Positions 43,434 to 53,500 of a DNA stretch of 64,000 bases are shown piece by piece (position 1 is the first letter of the stretch; each line of letters starts with the position of its first letter). This DNA comes from an uncultured Oscillospiraceae bacterium (lineage in GTDB: Bacteria > Bacillota > Clostridia > Oscillospirales > Ruminococcaceae): contig CAKSIT010000007.1 in assembly GCA_934462925.1 (NCBI GenBank), positions 62,001 to 126,000 of the forward strand, given 5' to 3'. The translations under genes and the position numbers were made by a program. Below the pieces are notes generated by a model. It had not been told where the DNA came from and did no database searches. It saw only the letters and a list, made by a program, of their open reading frames with translations.

Positions 43434-44381
43434 TTACACGGCGCAAACGCGCACCTGCCCGTCAAGGGATATCATTACATCGGCTTCGGCGGTCTGCGGC
43501 TCGCCCTCTCCGCCGAAGCGCTCCTGCGAGAGCCACTCGCGCAGCCGCTCGAGGGTCTGCGGGCTGCCCGCGCTGAAGCTGCCCGCGCCGTGAATAATGC
43601 GCACGCTGCCGCCGCGCCCCACGATTTCGCGCGCAAGGGCGAACGCCACGTCCGCGCTTCGCGGACGGGCGGACGGCTCTATGCCGATAGTGGTTTCAGC
43701 AAAGCCGCCCGATTCGTAAAGGCGCACCATAAGCTCGCCGCGCTTTGCGGAGAGCTTGTAGTTTATGCTGCGCAGCGGGTCGCCCGCGGTATAGGGGCGG
43801 TGTTCGCACCCGGGCAGACCGTTTGTAAGGGACATAACGCCGTCCTCTACCTCCTCGCTTTCGTTGGGGAGCGTAGACGGGCGCACCTCCGGGCCGCTGT
43901 AGTCTATGTACGCGGGCAGCACGGGGATAAGCGCGGGTTCTGCCGCGGCGAGCGCGCGCTTTGCCCTGAGCGTTACAAGCGACATAAAGTCCGCCGCCCA
44001 TATATGCGACGGGCGCAGCTCGCACAGCCCGCTGTCGGGCATTTTAAGGCGCAGCACGCGCGTGTTCTCGCTTTTGAAAAGAAGCGGCATATCCACGAGC
44101 AGCGTCTGCTTTTCAAAGTATACCATGACGAACGGTATAAAGCACGCGCCAGTTTTGCGCACGGTTATCTGTATTTCGGCGTCCTCGCCGTTCGATACCT
44201 CGCCCGAAAGGTTCTTTACCTCTACCGCAAAATGGTTGAGCGATACCGCGCAGCTTATAACGGAAGCCGCCGCAGCGCCTGTTATCGCGTAAATCACCGC
44301 CCAGCCCATGCTGCCGTTTATGTAGAGCATGAAAAGCGCCGCGAATGCCAGCGCCTGAATATACCCCAGAGTATGCTTCAT
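43434..44381 (-). CDS. DUF58 domain membrane protein
   Basis: A 315-residue protein with two N-terminal membrane helices (about 10-47). An exported-type beta domain follows, then the DUF58 signature GCEHRPYTAGDPLRSINYKLSAKRGELMVRLYE (usually D-P-x-R-x-I-x-W-K). Such proteins belong to MoxR-associated modules and are often paired with transglutaminase-like membrane proteins. The partner gene upstream overlaps it by 4 bases (ATGA), but no MoxR ATPase gene is in this operon. The common Trp of the signature is Tyr here. Confidence 0.85.
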   Translation of the reverse strand: MKHTLGYIQALAFAALFMLYINGSMGWAVIYAITGAAAASVISCAVSLNHFAVEVKNLSGEVSNGEDAEIQITVRKTGACFIPFVMVYFEKQTLLVDMPLLFKSENTRVLRLKMPDSGLCELRPSHIWAADFMSLVTLRAKRALAAAEPALIPVLPAYIDYSGPEVRPSTLPNESEEVEDGVMSLTNGLPGCEHRPYTAGDPLRSINYKLSAKRGELMVRLYESGGFAETTIGIEPSARPRSADVAFALAREIVGRGGSVRIIHGAGSFSAGSPQTLERLREWLSQERFGGEGEPQTAEADVMISLDGQVRVCAV

Positions 44382-46585
44382 CTGCCGAGCCTCCTTTTCA
44401 TAGCGTAAGCGCGCTTGTAGTCGGCGTAGAGCGCGTCGGGGTCTGCGCCGTCGTCGCCGCTGTAGAACAGCGCGTTGAACGCCGCTTCAAGGCGCGCGGC
44501 TTCCTCGGGCATACCCAGCGCGCCGCTTATTGCAGCGCACACCTCGCCCACGGTAGCGCTCTCGGCGCTGCGCCCGCTTATCCTGCACGACAGTCGCCTG
44601 AGCGCCCCGTACAGTCTTACAAGCCTGTCCTGCCTGCTTCCAAAGCGGAACGCTGCGCGAAACCACGCCTCGGCAAGCCTGCGGCGGAAAATCACGGCAA
44701 GCACCGCCAGCGCAAGCGCGGCGCACAGCGCGATAACAAGCGCCGTTCTTCCCGCGCCCGTGTCCGCCTGCGCGGGTTCGGCGTAAAGCGTGCCGTCCAC
44801 CGTAAGCCAACCGTAGCCGTTTATGTAGACCGAGGCCCACGCGTGGGTCTGCTCGTCTGTCACGTAAAACAGCCCGTCCTCGCCGCGTATGTCCTCGGAG
44901 AGCGCGTAGCCCTCGGTGTAGCGCGCGGTAAGCCCGGCAGCGCGCGCCAGCAGCACGCTTGCCGTCGCAAAGTCGCTGCATATGCCGCGCCTGCTTTTGA
45001 ATATAAAGTAGTCCGCTTCTGCGAGCGCGGGTACGAAGTCCTTGTCGTAAACAAAGCCCGCCTCGCCGAACCATCTCTCGATAGCGAGCGCTTTTTCGTA
45101 GTCCGTATACAGCCCGTCCGTTATTTCTGCGGCAAGCCGCCTTATCTCGTCGGTAACGCCGCCGCTGTCCGCGCCGTAGCTGCCGCGGTATCTGCGCGCG
45201 TCGTTGTATTCCTGCAAATACGCGGTATACTGCGAGGCGGTTATAACGTCTCCGTAGTACGCCGCTTCTATAAGAGTTCTGTAGCCTATGTCGTCAAGCG
45301 CGTTTATAAGGCTTAGGTTCGGCTCGTCGGCGTAATAGCTTATTTTGTAGCCCGTGTATTCGGGCATATCCGCCTCGGTGAATATCTCGTCGGAGCTTGT
45401 GCGGTAGGTGGTCATGCCGGCGGGGGCTTCTACCTTAAAAGTGCGCTCGGGGTGGAGAATAACGGCGACGGACGAGCCGTCCATGCTCTTTATGTACGCC
45501 TTTTCGGTCTGCCCGCTGTATGCGCGCACGCCGTCGGTGGAGTATTCAAGCTCCGCGAGAGCGTCGGCGTATTCGGTAAACCCGCCGTCGTCGAGCGCTG
45601 TTTTAAGGTCGCTTGCAAGGTCGCCGAAGTCCGTCCATACGGCGTCGGTCTGCCATGAGGGGTAGCCGCGGCGCGACTCGGAGTTGTACCAGCCGTCGCT
45701 GCCGCCGTACTCGTCAAAGCACCAGCGCTTGAGCAGCAGCGGGCGCTTCGCGTCCACGGTAAACAGCAGCTTGCCCTGCGCTTCGTTGCCGCCCCTGTTT
45801 ACGGTGGAGTTTGAAGCGAAGTTCGTAAGTCCCGCGGACAGCTGGCGGTAGCCGCCCGCAGGCGCGGAAAGCTTGTCAAGTTCGTCTGCGCGGGGCGTTT
45901 CGCTGCTGCGCGGAATAATAACAAGCAGCGCTGCAAGCACACCGCCGGCTGCAAGTATCGCGGCAAGGCGCTGGCGCTTCGCGTCGGGCGCGGTTTCGTG
46001 GCGTACGGCGCTCGGCGGCTCTCTGCGCGCAACGCCCGCGGCGGTCGTTATGTACCCCGCCGCAATTATTATCAGTATCCACTCGGGTATTCCGCCCGCG
46101 GTCCTCGCCGAAAGAATAAGCGGGATAAACGCAGGCAGAAGCAGCATTCCCGGGCGCGGGTTGTATATCACGGAGTAGCTTGTTACAAACGATATGATAA
46201 GGCTGAAATCAAGCGCCGCCTGAATCGCATAGCCGAAGTTAAAGAACGACGACGATGTGAATATAAAGTCCATGAGCGACTTTTCGTTAAACGGCTCTAC
46301 AAAATACGAGATATAGCCGTTAAGCAGCACCGCCAGCACGATTACCGCAGACAGCCCTACAGCGCCGCAGACCTTGCGCTTTGCCTGCGCCCCGCTTTTG
46401 AAAAGCGCGAACAGCAGCGCAAGCCCGCAGGTAAGCACGCTCATTATAACGGTGAACAGCGCCATCTGCGAGCGGCACAGCACGTACATAAGCCCTGCGG
46501 ATATGCCGAAAAGGTATATCATCAGCGGGACGAGCTGCGCTCCCGCGAAAACGGAGCGCTCTCTCTTTGGTTTTTCAAGCTTCAT
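44378..46585 (-). CDS. Transglutaminase-like domain membrane protein
   Basis: A 735-residue protein with a block of about six N-terminal membrane helices (to about residue 200), an extracytoplasmic transglutaminase-like domain, one further helix (about 600-620) and a cytosolic tail. The cysteine-protease-like triad is intact: Cys in RRGICSDFATASVLLARAAGL, His in EQTHAWASVYINGYGW, Asp in LTVDGTLY. This is the TgpA/YebA-type architecture that goes with DUF58 proteins. It overlaps the methyltransferase gene upstream by 11 bases and DUF58 downstream by 4, so expression is coupled. The substrate is unknown. Confidence 0.9.
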   Translation of the reverse strand: MKLEKPKRERSVFAGAQLVPLMIYLFGISAGLMYVLCRSQMALFTVIMSVLTCGLALLFALFKSGAQAKRKVCGAVGLSAVIVLAVLLNGYISYFVEPFNEKSLMDFIFTSSSFFNFGYAIQAALDFSLIISFVTSYSVIYNPRPGMLLLPAFIPLILSARTAGGIPEWILIIIAAGYITTAAGVARREPPSAVRHETAPDAKRQRLAAILAAGGVLAALLVIIPRSSETPRADELDKLSAPAGGYRQLSAGLTNFASNSTVNRGGNEAQGKLLFTVDAKRPLLLKRWCFDEYGGSDGWYNSESRRGYPSWQTDAVWTDFGDLASDLKTALDDGGFTEYADALAELEYSTDGVRAYSGQTEKAYIKSMDGSSVAVILHPERTFKVEAPAGMTTYRTSSDEIFTEADMPEYTGYKISYYADEPNLSLINALDDIGYRTLIEAAYYGDVITASQYTAYLQEYNDARRYRGSYGADSGGVTDEIRRLAAEITDGLYTDYEKALAIERWFGEAGFVYDKDFVPALAEADYFIFKSRRGICSDFATASVLLARAAGLTARYTEGYALSEDIRGEDGLFYVTDEQTHAWASVYINGYGWLTVDGTLYAEPAQADTGAGRTALVIALCAALALAVLAVIFRRRLAEAWFRAAFRFGSRQDRLVRLYGALRRLSCRISGRSAESATVGEVCAAISGALGMPEEAARLEAAFNALFYSGDDGADPDALYADYKRAYAMKRRLGR

Positions 46586-47702
46586 TTTTATAATAAGAAT
46601 ACAGTCGGCAGAGCATCATTCCGTTGTAGAGCTTTCGGTTCTTGTCTGCCTTCCTGCCGAAAAGCTCCTCGAATTCCTCGTCGGGGGTTATAACGTAAAG
46701 CTGCGAGCCGTCAAGCGGCAGCAGCGCGCGCCCCATTTCGCGGTATATCTCCTGCGCCTGCTCCTTTTCAAGCAGGCGTTCGCCGTAGGGCGGGTTGGTG
46801 ATAAGCTTTACCGCCTGCGCGGGCGGCGCGTAGTCTTTTATTGCGCGGGTCTGCGCGGAGATGTAAGCGGATACCCCCGCTTTCTTTGCGTTTTCAAGGG
46901 TAAGGCGCACGCACTCGGGGTCGATATCGAAGCCCACCGCGGTGAACTGCGCGTCGCTGCGTATCGCCTCGCGGGCTTCCTCGCGCGCCTGCCGCCACAG
47001 CTTTTCGGGCAGAAAGCCGAGCGCTTCCCCCGCGAAGCTCCTGCGAAGCCCCGGGGCTATGCCGAGCGCCTTGTACGCGGCTTCTATAAGCAGCGTACCC
47101 GAGCCGCAGAACGGGTCGCAGACAATCTCGCCCGCGCGCACCCTTGCAAGGTCGATTATGCCCGCCGCGAGCGTTTCCTTTATCGGCGCGGCGTTGCTTT
47201 CCCTGCGGTAGCCGCGCTTGTGCAGCCCCTCGCCGCTGGTGTCCAGCATTATCGTGCATACGTCTTTCATAAGCGAAAAGCGAATCTGGCAGCGCGCACC
47301 TGTTTCGGGCAGGGAGCTTACGCCGTAAGCGCGCATAAGGTTCATTGCCATTGCCTTTTTTATGCTGCGCTGGCACGCGGGTATGCTGGTGAGCTTGGAG
47401 TTTAGCGAATAGCCCGTGTTCGGGAACGCGTCCCCGCGCCCGATGAACTCGGACAGCGGCAGCGCGCGCACGCCCTCGAAAAGCTCGTCGAACGTCGCCG
47501 CGCGGAACTGCCCCAGCACCACGCACACGCGCTCCGCAACGGAAAGCGTTATGTTCGCGCGGGCGCAGAGCGCGGCGTCGCCGCTGAACTGCACGCTGCC
47601 GTCGGATACGGCGACGTCCTGCGCGCCAAGGCGCTTTATTTCAAAGGAGAGCGTTTTTTCAAGCCCGAAGTGACAGGGGGCGATATAGCGATATGTCGTC
47701 AT
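46575..47702 (-). CDS. THUMP-domain 23S rRNA methyltransferase (RlmL/YpsC-like)
   Basis: A 375-residue SAM-dependent N2-guanine RNA methyltransferase. An N-terminal ferredoxin-like/THUMP region (TYRYIAPCHFGLEKTLSFEIKRLGAQDV) is followed by the Rossmann core with DPFCGSGTLLIEAA (SAM loop), VGFDIDPECVRLTLENAKKAGV, and the catalytic TNPPYGERL. Upstream KRGYRRESNAAPIKETLAAGII is also diagnostic. ATG 47702 is preceded by GAGGT. It is the first gene of a three-gene operon with two unrelated envelope genes, linked by an 11-base overlap. Confidence 0.92.
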   Translation of the reverse strand: MTTYRYIAPCHFGLEKTLSFEIKRLGAQDVAVSDGSVQFSGDAALCARANITLSVAERVCVVLGQFRAATFDELFEGVRALPLSEFIGRGDAFPNTGYSLNSKLTSIPACQRSIKKAMAMNLMRAYGVSSLPETGARCQIRFSLMKDVCTIMLDTSGEGLHKRGYRRESNAAPIKETLAAGIIDLARVRAGEIVCDPFCGSGTLLIEAAYKALGIAPGLRRSFAGEALGFLPEKLWRQAREEAREAIRSDAQFTAVGFDIDPECVRLTLENAKKAGVSAYISAQTRAIKDYAPPAQAVKLITNPPYGERLLEKEQAQEIYREMGRALLPLDGSQLYVITPDEEFEELFGRKADKNRKLYNGMMLCRLYSYYKNEA

Positions 47703-47734
47703 TTTATACCTCGTAATTACTAAGTGATAATACA

Positions 47735-47764
47735 ATTATAACACATTACAGGGCAATAGTGCAA
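47735..47764 (-). promoter_or_regulatory. Promoter of the rlmL-like operon
   Basis: Minus strand: TTGCAC (47759-47764), 18-nt spacer, extended -10 TGTTATAAT (TATAAT at 47735-47740). Confidence 0.7.
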
Positions 47765-47871
47765 TACCTGCGGCAAATATTGCGATATTTTAATGTTTGT
47801 GAAAACTGCACATAAAAAACGTGTTAAATTCGTTTGATTTCTCCAAAATAAAGTGCTTGATTCAAAACTTG

Positions 47872-47900
47872 TTGCAAAAAAATAAAAAGTAAGATATAAT
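47872..47900 (+). promoter_or_regulatory. Promoter of pgi
   Basis: TTGCAA (47872-47877), 17-nt spacer, TATAAT (47895-47900), giving a leader of roughly 135 nt with GC-rich self-complementary parts (around 47966-48020). The rest of the 47703-48040 gap holds only the divergent promoter. Confidence 0.8.
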
Positions 47901-48040
47901 ATACTCAGAGTACGTCCGATGCTATGCCATATTTGCGCAGCGTCCGCACGGCTGATATGAATGGGGCGCGCGCCGCCCGCGGTACTCGGTACAGGGAAAG
48001 AACATAGAACGGCGCGCAGCTGAAAGGAGAACACGTTAAA

Positions 48041-49378
48041 ATGGGTTTAAGACTTGACGACAGGTATCTTGCAAGCTTTGTGCATGAGCATGAGCTTGAT
48101 AACATTGCGCCCTACGTAAAGGCAGCGCACGATTCGCTCGAGGCGAAAAGCGGCGCGGGCAATGATTTCCTCGGCTGGATGGACCTGCCCGTTGACTACG
48201 ACAAGGAAGAATTTGCGAGGATAAAGGCTGCCGCTGCAAAGATAAAGCAGGACAGCGAGGTGCTTATCGTTATCGGCATAGGCGGGTCGTATCTCGGCGC
48301 GCGCGCCGTTATAGAGGCGATAAAGTCCACGCTTTACAACTCCCTTAAAAAGGACACGCCCGACATTTACTTTGTCGGCAACAGCATTTCCCCCACATAT
48401 TTAAGCGAGGTTGTTTCCCTTGTAGAGGGCAGGGACTTCTCCGTAAACATAATCTCCAAGAGCGGCACGACTACCGAGCCTGCGCTCGCTTTCAGAGTAT
48501 TCCGCGACCTGCTTGTTGAGCGCTACGGCGAGGACGGCGCAAAGGACAGGATATACGCCACCACCGACAAGGCGAAGGGTACGCTCAAGGAGCTTTCCGA
48601 CAAGAAAGGCTATCAGACCTTCGTCGTTCCCGACGATATCGGCGGGCGCTTCTCGGTGCTTACCGCAGTAGGGCTGCTGCCCATTGCCTGCGCAGGGTGC
48701 GATATAGACGCGCTTATGCAGGGCGCGGCGGCTGCGCGCGAGAAGTACGCGGTATGCGACGTTAAGACCAACGACTGCTATAAGTACGCGGCGCTGCGCA
48801 ACATTCTCTACAGAAAGGGCAAGAGCGTTGAAATGCTCATCTCCTACGAGCCTAGCTTCGCTATGATGAACGAGTGGTACAAGCAGCTCTTTGGCGAGAG
48901 CGAGGGCAAGGACAACAAGGGTCTGTACCCGTCCTCTGCTGTGTTCTCCACCGACCTGCACTCGCTCGGACAGTTCATTCAGGACGGCTCGAGAGTTATG
49001 TTTGAAACCGTATTGCAGTTTGAGAAGCCGCAGAAGGAGTTCTTCTTAAAGGACGACCCCACGAACGTTGACGGGCTGAACTTCCTTTCGGGACAGAATA
49101 TGTCCATCGTAAACAGAAAGGCGTTCGAGGGTACGGTTATCGCGCACACCGAGGGCGGCGTGCCGAACATCGTGCTTGAAGCGCCCGAGCTTAACGAATA
49201 CGAGCTTGGCTTCATCATATACTTCTTTGAGAAGGCGTGCGCCGTAAGCGGCTACCTGCTGGGCGTAAACCCGTTCGACCAGCCCGGCGTTGAGAGCTAC
49301 AAGAAGAATATGTTCGCGCTGCTGGGCAAGCCCGGCTACGAGGCGCAGAAGGCGGCGCTCGAGGCGAAGATAGGCTGA
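48041..49378 (+). CDS. pgi: Glucose-6-phosphate isomerase
   Basis: The cytosolic glycolytic enzyme converting glucose-6-P to fructose-6-P; 445 residues, the bacterial short form. SIS-domain motifs are visible: [32 protein letters not shown] (phosphate loop), [19 protein letters not shown] and [19 protein letters not shown] with the catalytic Lys/Gln region. SD AAAGGAG lies upstream of the ATG. The next glycolytic step is encoded by pfkA 5 kb away on the same strand. Confidence 0.97.
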   Translation: MGLRLDDRYLASFVHEHELDNIAPYVKAAHDSLEAKSGAGNDFLGWMDLPVDYDKEEFARIKAAAAKIKQDSEVLIVIGIGGSYLGARAVIEAIKSTLYNSLKKDTPDIYFVGNSISPTYLSEVVSLVEGRDFSVNIISKSGTTTEPALAFRVFRDLLVERYGEDGAKDRIYATTDKAKGTLKELSDKKGYQTFVVPDDIGGRFSVLTAVGLLPIACAGCDIDALMQGAAAAREKYAVCDVKTNDCYKYAALRNILYRKGKSVEMLISYEPSFAMMNEWYKQLFGESEGKDNKGLYPSSAVFSTDLHSLGQFIQDGSRVMFETVLQFEKPQKEFFLKDDPTNVDGLNFLSGQNMSIVNRKAFEGTVIAHTEGGVPNIVLEAPELNEYELGFIIYFFEKACAVSGYLLGVNPFDQPGVESYKKNMFALLGKPGYEAQKAALEAKIG

Positions 49379-49474
49379 CGCGTCCAAAGCCGCAGGGCTT
49401 TAATATACATCAAAGGCTTAACCCCGCGCGGTGTTCGTTCCGTGCGGGAGAGCATACAAACGGAGGAAAATATC

Positions 49475-49879
49475 ATGATTAAGCTCATCACAGGAAAAAG
49501 AGGCACAGGCAAGACCAAGATTCTCATCGACGCTATCCACGATGCGGAAAAGCAGTCCAAGGGCAACGTTGTTGCGATTCAGAAGGGCTCTGCGCTCAAC
49601 ACCGACATCACCCACAAGGTGCGCCTGATAAACATTGAGGACTACGCAATTGAGGGCGTTGACGCGTTCTATGGCTTCATCGCAGGTATCCTCTCATCTG
49701 ACCACGACTGCACCGACATCTTTGTTGACGCTACCCTGAAAATCACGGGCAGGGACTACGCAAAGGTCGGCGAAATGTTCGAGAAGCTCGCAAAGATTTC
49801 GGCAGATACCACAATTACCTGCACGATTTCCGCCGATAATTCCGAACTTTCCGACAATATCAAAAACTTTATCGTTTAA
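49475..49879 (+). CDS. Small P-loop protein of unknown function
   Basis: A 134-residue cytosolic protein starting with strand-P-loop-helix: MIKLITGKRGTGKTKILIDAI (GxxGxGKT, residues 7-14). A short beta-alpha fold follows, with IFVDATLKITG as a Walker B-like strand. It is too small for a full ATPase domain of most families, and the remainder is not recognised. ATG 49475 has SD GGAGG. It stands between pgi and rpmF and may read from the pgi promoter. No partner gene suggests a role. Confidence 0.6.
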   Translation: MIKLITGKRGTGKTKILIDAIHDAEKQSKGNVVAIQKGSALNTDITHKVRLINIEDYAIEGVDAFYGFIAGILSSDHDCTDIFVDATLKITGRDYAKVGEMFEKLAKISADTTITCTISADNSELSDNIKNFIV

Positions 49880-49893
49880 TTTTCGGAAAACCC

Positions 49894-49922
49894 TTGACAA
49901 AACTCTTTTGGTGTGCTATAAT
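49894..49922 (+). promoter_or_regulatory. Strong promoter of rpmF
   Basis: TTGACA (49894-49899), 17-nt spacer, TATAAT (49917-49922) with TG at 49914-49915: full consensus plus extended -10. A leader hairpin AGAAAGCG/CGCTTTCT (49941-49961) follows. Confidence 0.9.
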
Positions 49923-50002
49923 ACTAAACGTGCCTATAAAAGAAAGCGGTTCGCGCTTTCTTACAGAAGTATTATACGTTCACTAATAAGGGGGGTGCAA
50001 TA

Positions 50003-50185
50003 ATGGCAGTTCCGAAGAGAAAGGTATCTCGCGCAAGACGTGACAAAAGACGTTCACAGGTATGGAAGTTATCTGCACCTGTTTTCTCACGCTGCAAGCA
50101 GTGCGGTGAGCTTAAGCTTCCTCACAGAGTTTGCGGAAATTGCGGTTATTACAATGATAAGGTCGTTATCGCCAAGGAGGCGTAA
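50003..50185 (+). CDS. rpmF: 50S ribosomal protein L32
   Basis: A 60-residue zinc-binding (C+) form of L32. The N-terminus MAVPKRKVSRARRDKRRSQ is the conserved basic arm, and the zinc ribbon is formed by CKQCGE and CGNCGYY. SD GGGGGG lies just upstream. In many Firmicutes rpmF follows a YceD (DUF177) gene; here it follows a P-loop gene instead and has its own consensus promoter, leader hairpin and terminator. Confidence 0.98.
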   Translation: MAVPKRKVSRARRDKRRSQVWKLSAPVFSRCKQCGELKLPHRVCGNCGYYNDKVVIAKEA

Positions 50186-50226
50186 TGCGCTTTTCGTGTA
50201 TTGACTAAACGTAAGGTTTACGAGGG

Positions 50227-50259
50227 ACAGGCTCGGCTATGTGCTGAGCCTGTTTTTTT
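50227..50259 (+). terminator. Terminator of rpmF
   Basis: ACAGGCTC (50227-50234) pairs with GAGCCTGT (50246-50253), followed by TTTTTT. Confidence 0.9.
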
Positions 50260-50273
50260 ATACGTTTATTTGT

Positions 50274-50503
50274 GGTCACCTCTAAAAACCTTGTTTGAGT
50301 GAAAATGTGTATAGCGCACCGACTGCTTCTGTCAACAAGCGAAATTTCTGATGTGACGGCGTCCATGCCGTCACTCGGTTATTTCGCTTCGCAACATCGT
50401 GTTGCACCTCCTCGTAAGGCATACAGCCTTACTTCGTCGGCTTTCCTCGCATTCGGCGCACTCTACCCATTTTCCATTTTCAAACCGGTTTTTAGAAGTT
50501 CCC
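50274..50503. mobile_element. MITE copy 1 (long form) between rpmF and dnaE
   Basis: A 230-bp non-coding element. Left end GGTCACCTCTAAAAACC and the right end read in reverse, GGGAACTTCTAAAAACC, are inverted repeats; the similarity continues inward for roughly 50 bp. TTGT directly flanks both sides (50270-50273 and 50504-50507), a 4-bp target duplication. A second copy lies at 60575-60733. Relative to it, this copy carries about 71 extra internal bases that themselves fold: AAGCGAAAT/ATTTCGCTT enclosing GTGACGGC/GCCGTCAC. It ends 28 nt before the dnaE start. Confidence 0.85.
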
Positions 50504-50531
50504 TTGTATTTTTCCGAAAGGGGGCGGTGGT

Positions 50532-53500
50532 ATGCCGTTCGTTCATCTGCACGTACACACGGAGTACAGCCTGCTGCAAAGCGCGTGCAGGATACCGCTG
50601 CTTATAGAGCGCGCAAAGGCGCTCGGGCAGACCGCCCTTGCCGTAACGGATACGGGCGTGCTTTACGGCGCGGTGGAGTTCGCCGTGGCGTGCGAGGCTG
50701 CGGGCATAAAGCCCATAATCGGCTGCGAGCTGCCTGTAACCGAAAGCGCCGTCCCCGACAGCCGCAGCGCCGCATACCCCTTAACGCTGCTGTGCGAGAA
50801 CGAGGAGGGCTACCGTAACCTGTGCGTGCTTGCGTCCGAGGCTTCGCGCTATGCGGCGACGGGTGCGCCGCGCTGCGGCATGGAGCTGCTTAAGCGGCAC
50901 AGCGCGGGGCTTATCGCGCTTTCGGGCGGGCGCGCGGGCGAGGCGGCGCAGCTTGCGCTTTCGGGCGGCATGGACGCCGCGCGCGAGTATACCGAGCGAA
51001 TGTCCCGCATATTCGAGGGGCGCTTTTACCTTGAAGCGGTAAACGCCCGCGACGACGAGAGCGCGCTTATATGCAGGGGGCTGCGCGAGCTGTCCGCGCT
51101 TACGGGGGCGCGGCTATGCCCCACAAACGACGTGCGCTGCATAACGGGCGCGGACAGCCGCATTTTTAAGGTGCTGAGCTGCATAGGCAGCGGGCGCAGG
51201 CTCTCCGACCCAGACCCCGACAATATCCCCGCGGACGAGCTGTACCTTAAAAGCGAGGAGGAAATGCTGCGCCTTTTCACGCCCGCGGAGCTTGCTGTTA
51301 CCGCGCATATCGCCGAGCGGTGCAATGTTAAGTTTGAGTTCGGCAAGACGAAGCTGCCGCTGTTTTACGCGCAGGGCGTTGAGGATAACGCGCAGTATTT
51401 GGAGCGGCTGTGCCGCAGCGGCGCAAAAAAGCGCTACGGCGAGCCGTCCGCGCAGGTAAACGAGCGCCTTTCCTACGAGCTTGGCGTTATAAAGAGCATG
51501 GGCTTTACGGACTACTTCCTTATCGTGTGGGACTTTATCCGCTTTGCGCGAAAGAACGATATCCCCGTGGGCCCGGGCAGGGGCAGCGGCGCGGGCAGCC
51601 TGTGCGCCTACTGCATGGGTATCACGGACATAGACCCGCTGCGCTTCGGGCTTATTTTCGAGCGCTTTCTGAACCCCGAGCGCGTTTCCATGCCCGATTT
51701 CGACATTGACTTCTGCAACGAGCGGCGCGGCGAGGTTATAGAGTATGTAAAGCGGCGCTACGGCGCGGACCATGTGGCGCAGATAATCGCCTTTGATACG
51801 CTTAAGGCGCGCGGGGCGCTGCGCGACGCGGCAAGGGTAATGGGCGTGCGGCAGTCCTCTGCGGACGCTGCGGTAAAGCTTGTTGCGCCGTACGGCGCTG
51901 CGCTTGCGCAGGAGGCGGAGCGCGGCGAGCTTAAGGAGCTTTGCGGGCGCGACCCCGAGGCGGCGGCTCTCGTGCGCACCGCGCTTGAAATAGAGGGTAT
52001 GCCGCGCCACAATACCGTACACGCGGCGGGCGTTGTGATAACGCGCGAGCCTGTGACAAACTACGTCCCCGTGCAGCACGAGGGAGAGGACACGCTTACG
52101 CAGTACACCATGGGCGTGCTTGAAAAGCTCGGGTTGCTTAAAATGGACTTTCTGGGACTGAGAAACCTTACCGTTATAAAAAAGACCTGCGACCTTATAA
52201 AGCGCGCTCAACCCGAGTTCGACATAAACACGGTTGACGATGCCGACCCCGAGGTTTACAGAATGCTCTCGAACGGCGGCACGCAGGGCGTGTTCCAGTT
52301 TGAAAGCGCGGGCATGACCGCGGTGCTGGCGCAGCTCTCCCCCGCTTCGGTGGAGGATTTGACGGCGGCGCTCGCGCTGTACCGCCCCGGACCTATGTCC
52401 TCTATCCCAACATACATTGCAAACCGCCACAAAAAGCCCGAGGAGATAACCTACCTGCACCCGCTGCTTAAGGACATTCTCGGCGTGACCTACGGCTGCA
52501 TAGTCTATCAGGAACAGGTAATGCAGATATGCCGCACGGTAGCGGGATATTCCCTTGGCAGGGCGGACCTTGTGCGCCGCGCAATGGCAAAGAAAAAGCG
52601 CGAGCTTATGGAGCGCGAGCGAAGCGCGTTCATTTACGGCACGGCGGAGAACTGCGGCGCGCTTGCAAACGGCGTTGACGAGCAGACCGCGCAGAAGATA
52701 TTCGACGAGATGTCGCAGTTCGCTTCTTACGCGTTCAACAAGTCGCACGCGGCGGCGTACGCCGTGCTTGCATACAGAACGGCGTATCTGCGAAGGTATT
52801 TTTACGCGGAGTATATGTCGGTGCTTATGACGAGCGTGGCGGACTGGACGGAAAAGGTTGCGGAATACGCGGCAGACCTTACGGAAAACGGCGTTAAGCT
52901 GCTGCCGCCCGACATAAACGCAAGTCTTGCGGACTTCTCCCCCGAAAACGGCGCTCTGCGCTTCGGGCTGTGCGGGCTTAAGAACCTTGGCAGAGCCTGC
53001 GCGCAGGGCATTGTGGACGAGCGGCAGGCGCACGGCGCGTATCTCAGCGAGGAGGATTTCTGCGTGAGAACGGCGGGGCTTTCGCTTACGGTGAAAACGC
53101 TTGAAACGCTTATAGGCGCGGGAGCGCTCGACTGCTTTGCGCACGGCAGGAGCGCGCAGCTCGCGGCGGCGGGCGCGCTGCTTGACTACGCCCGCAGAAA
53201 GCGCACGCGCGAGGAGAGCGGGCAGCTCGACCTGTTCGGCGAGGAGGAGAGCGGCTTTGTGTTCCCGCCCGCGCAGGAGCGCCCTGCGGCGTATCTGCTG
53301 GGGCTGGAGCGCGCGGCAGTGGGCTTTTACCTTTCGGGTCACCCGAGCGCGCAGTACCTTGACCGCGCGGACGCGGACTGCGTGTTTATAAGCGACGCCT
53401 CGGCGCAGCCCGAGGGGCGCGTGTTCTCGCTTATGGCGCTTGTTACGGGGTTCAGGCTGCACACGGCGAAAAGCGGCGCGCTTATGGCTTTCGCGCAGGC

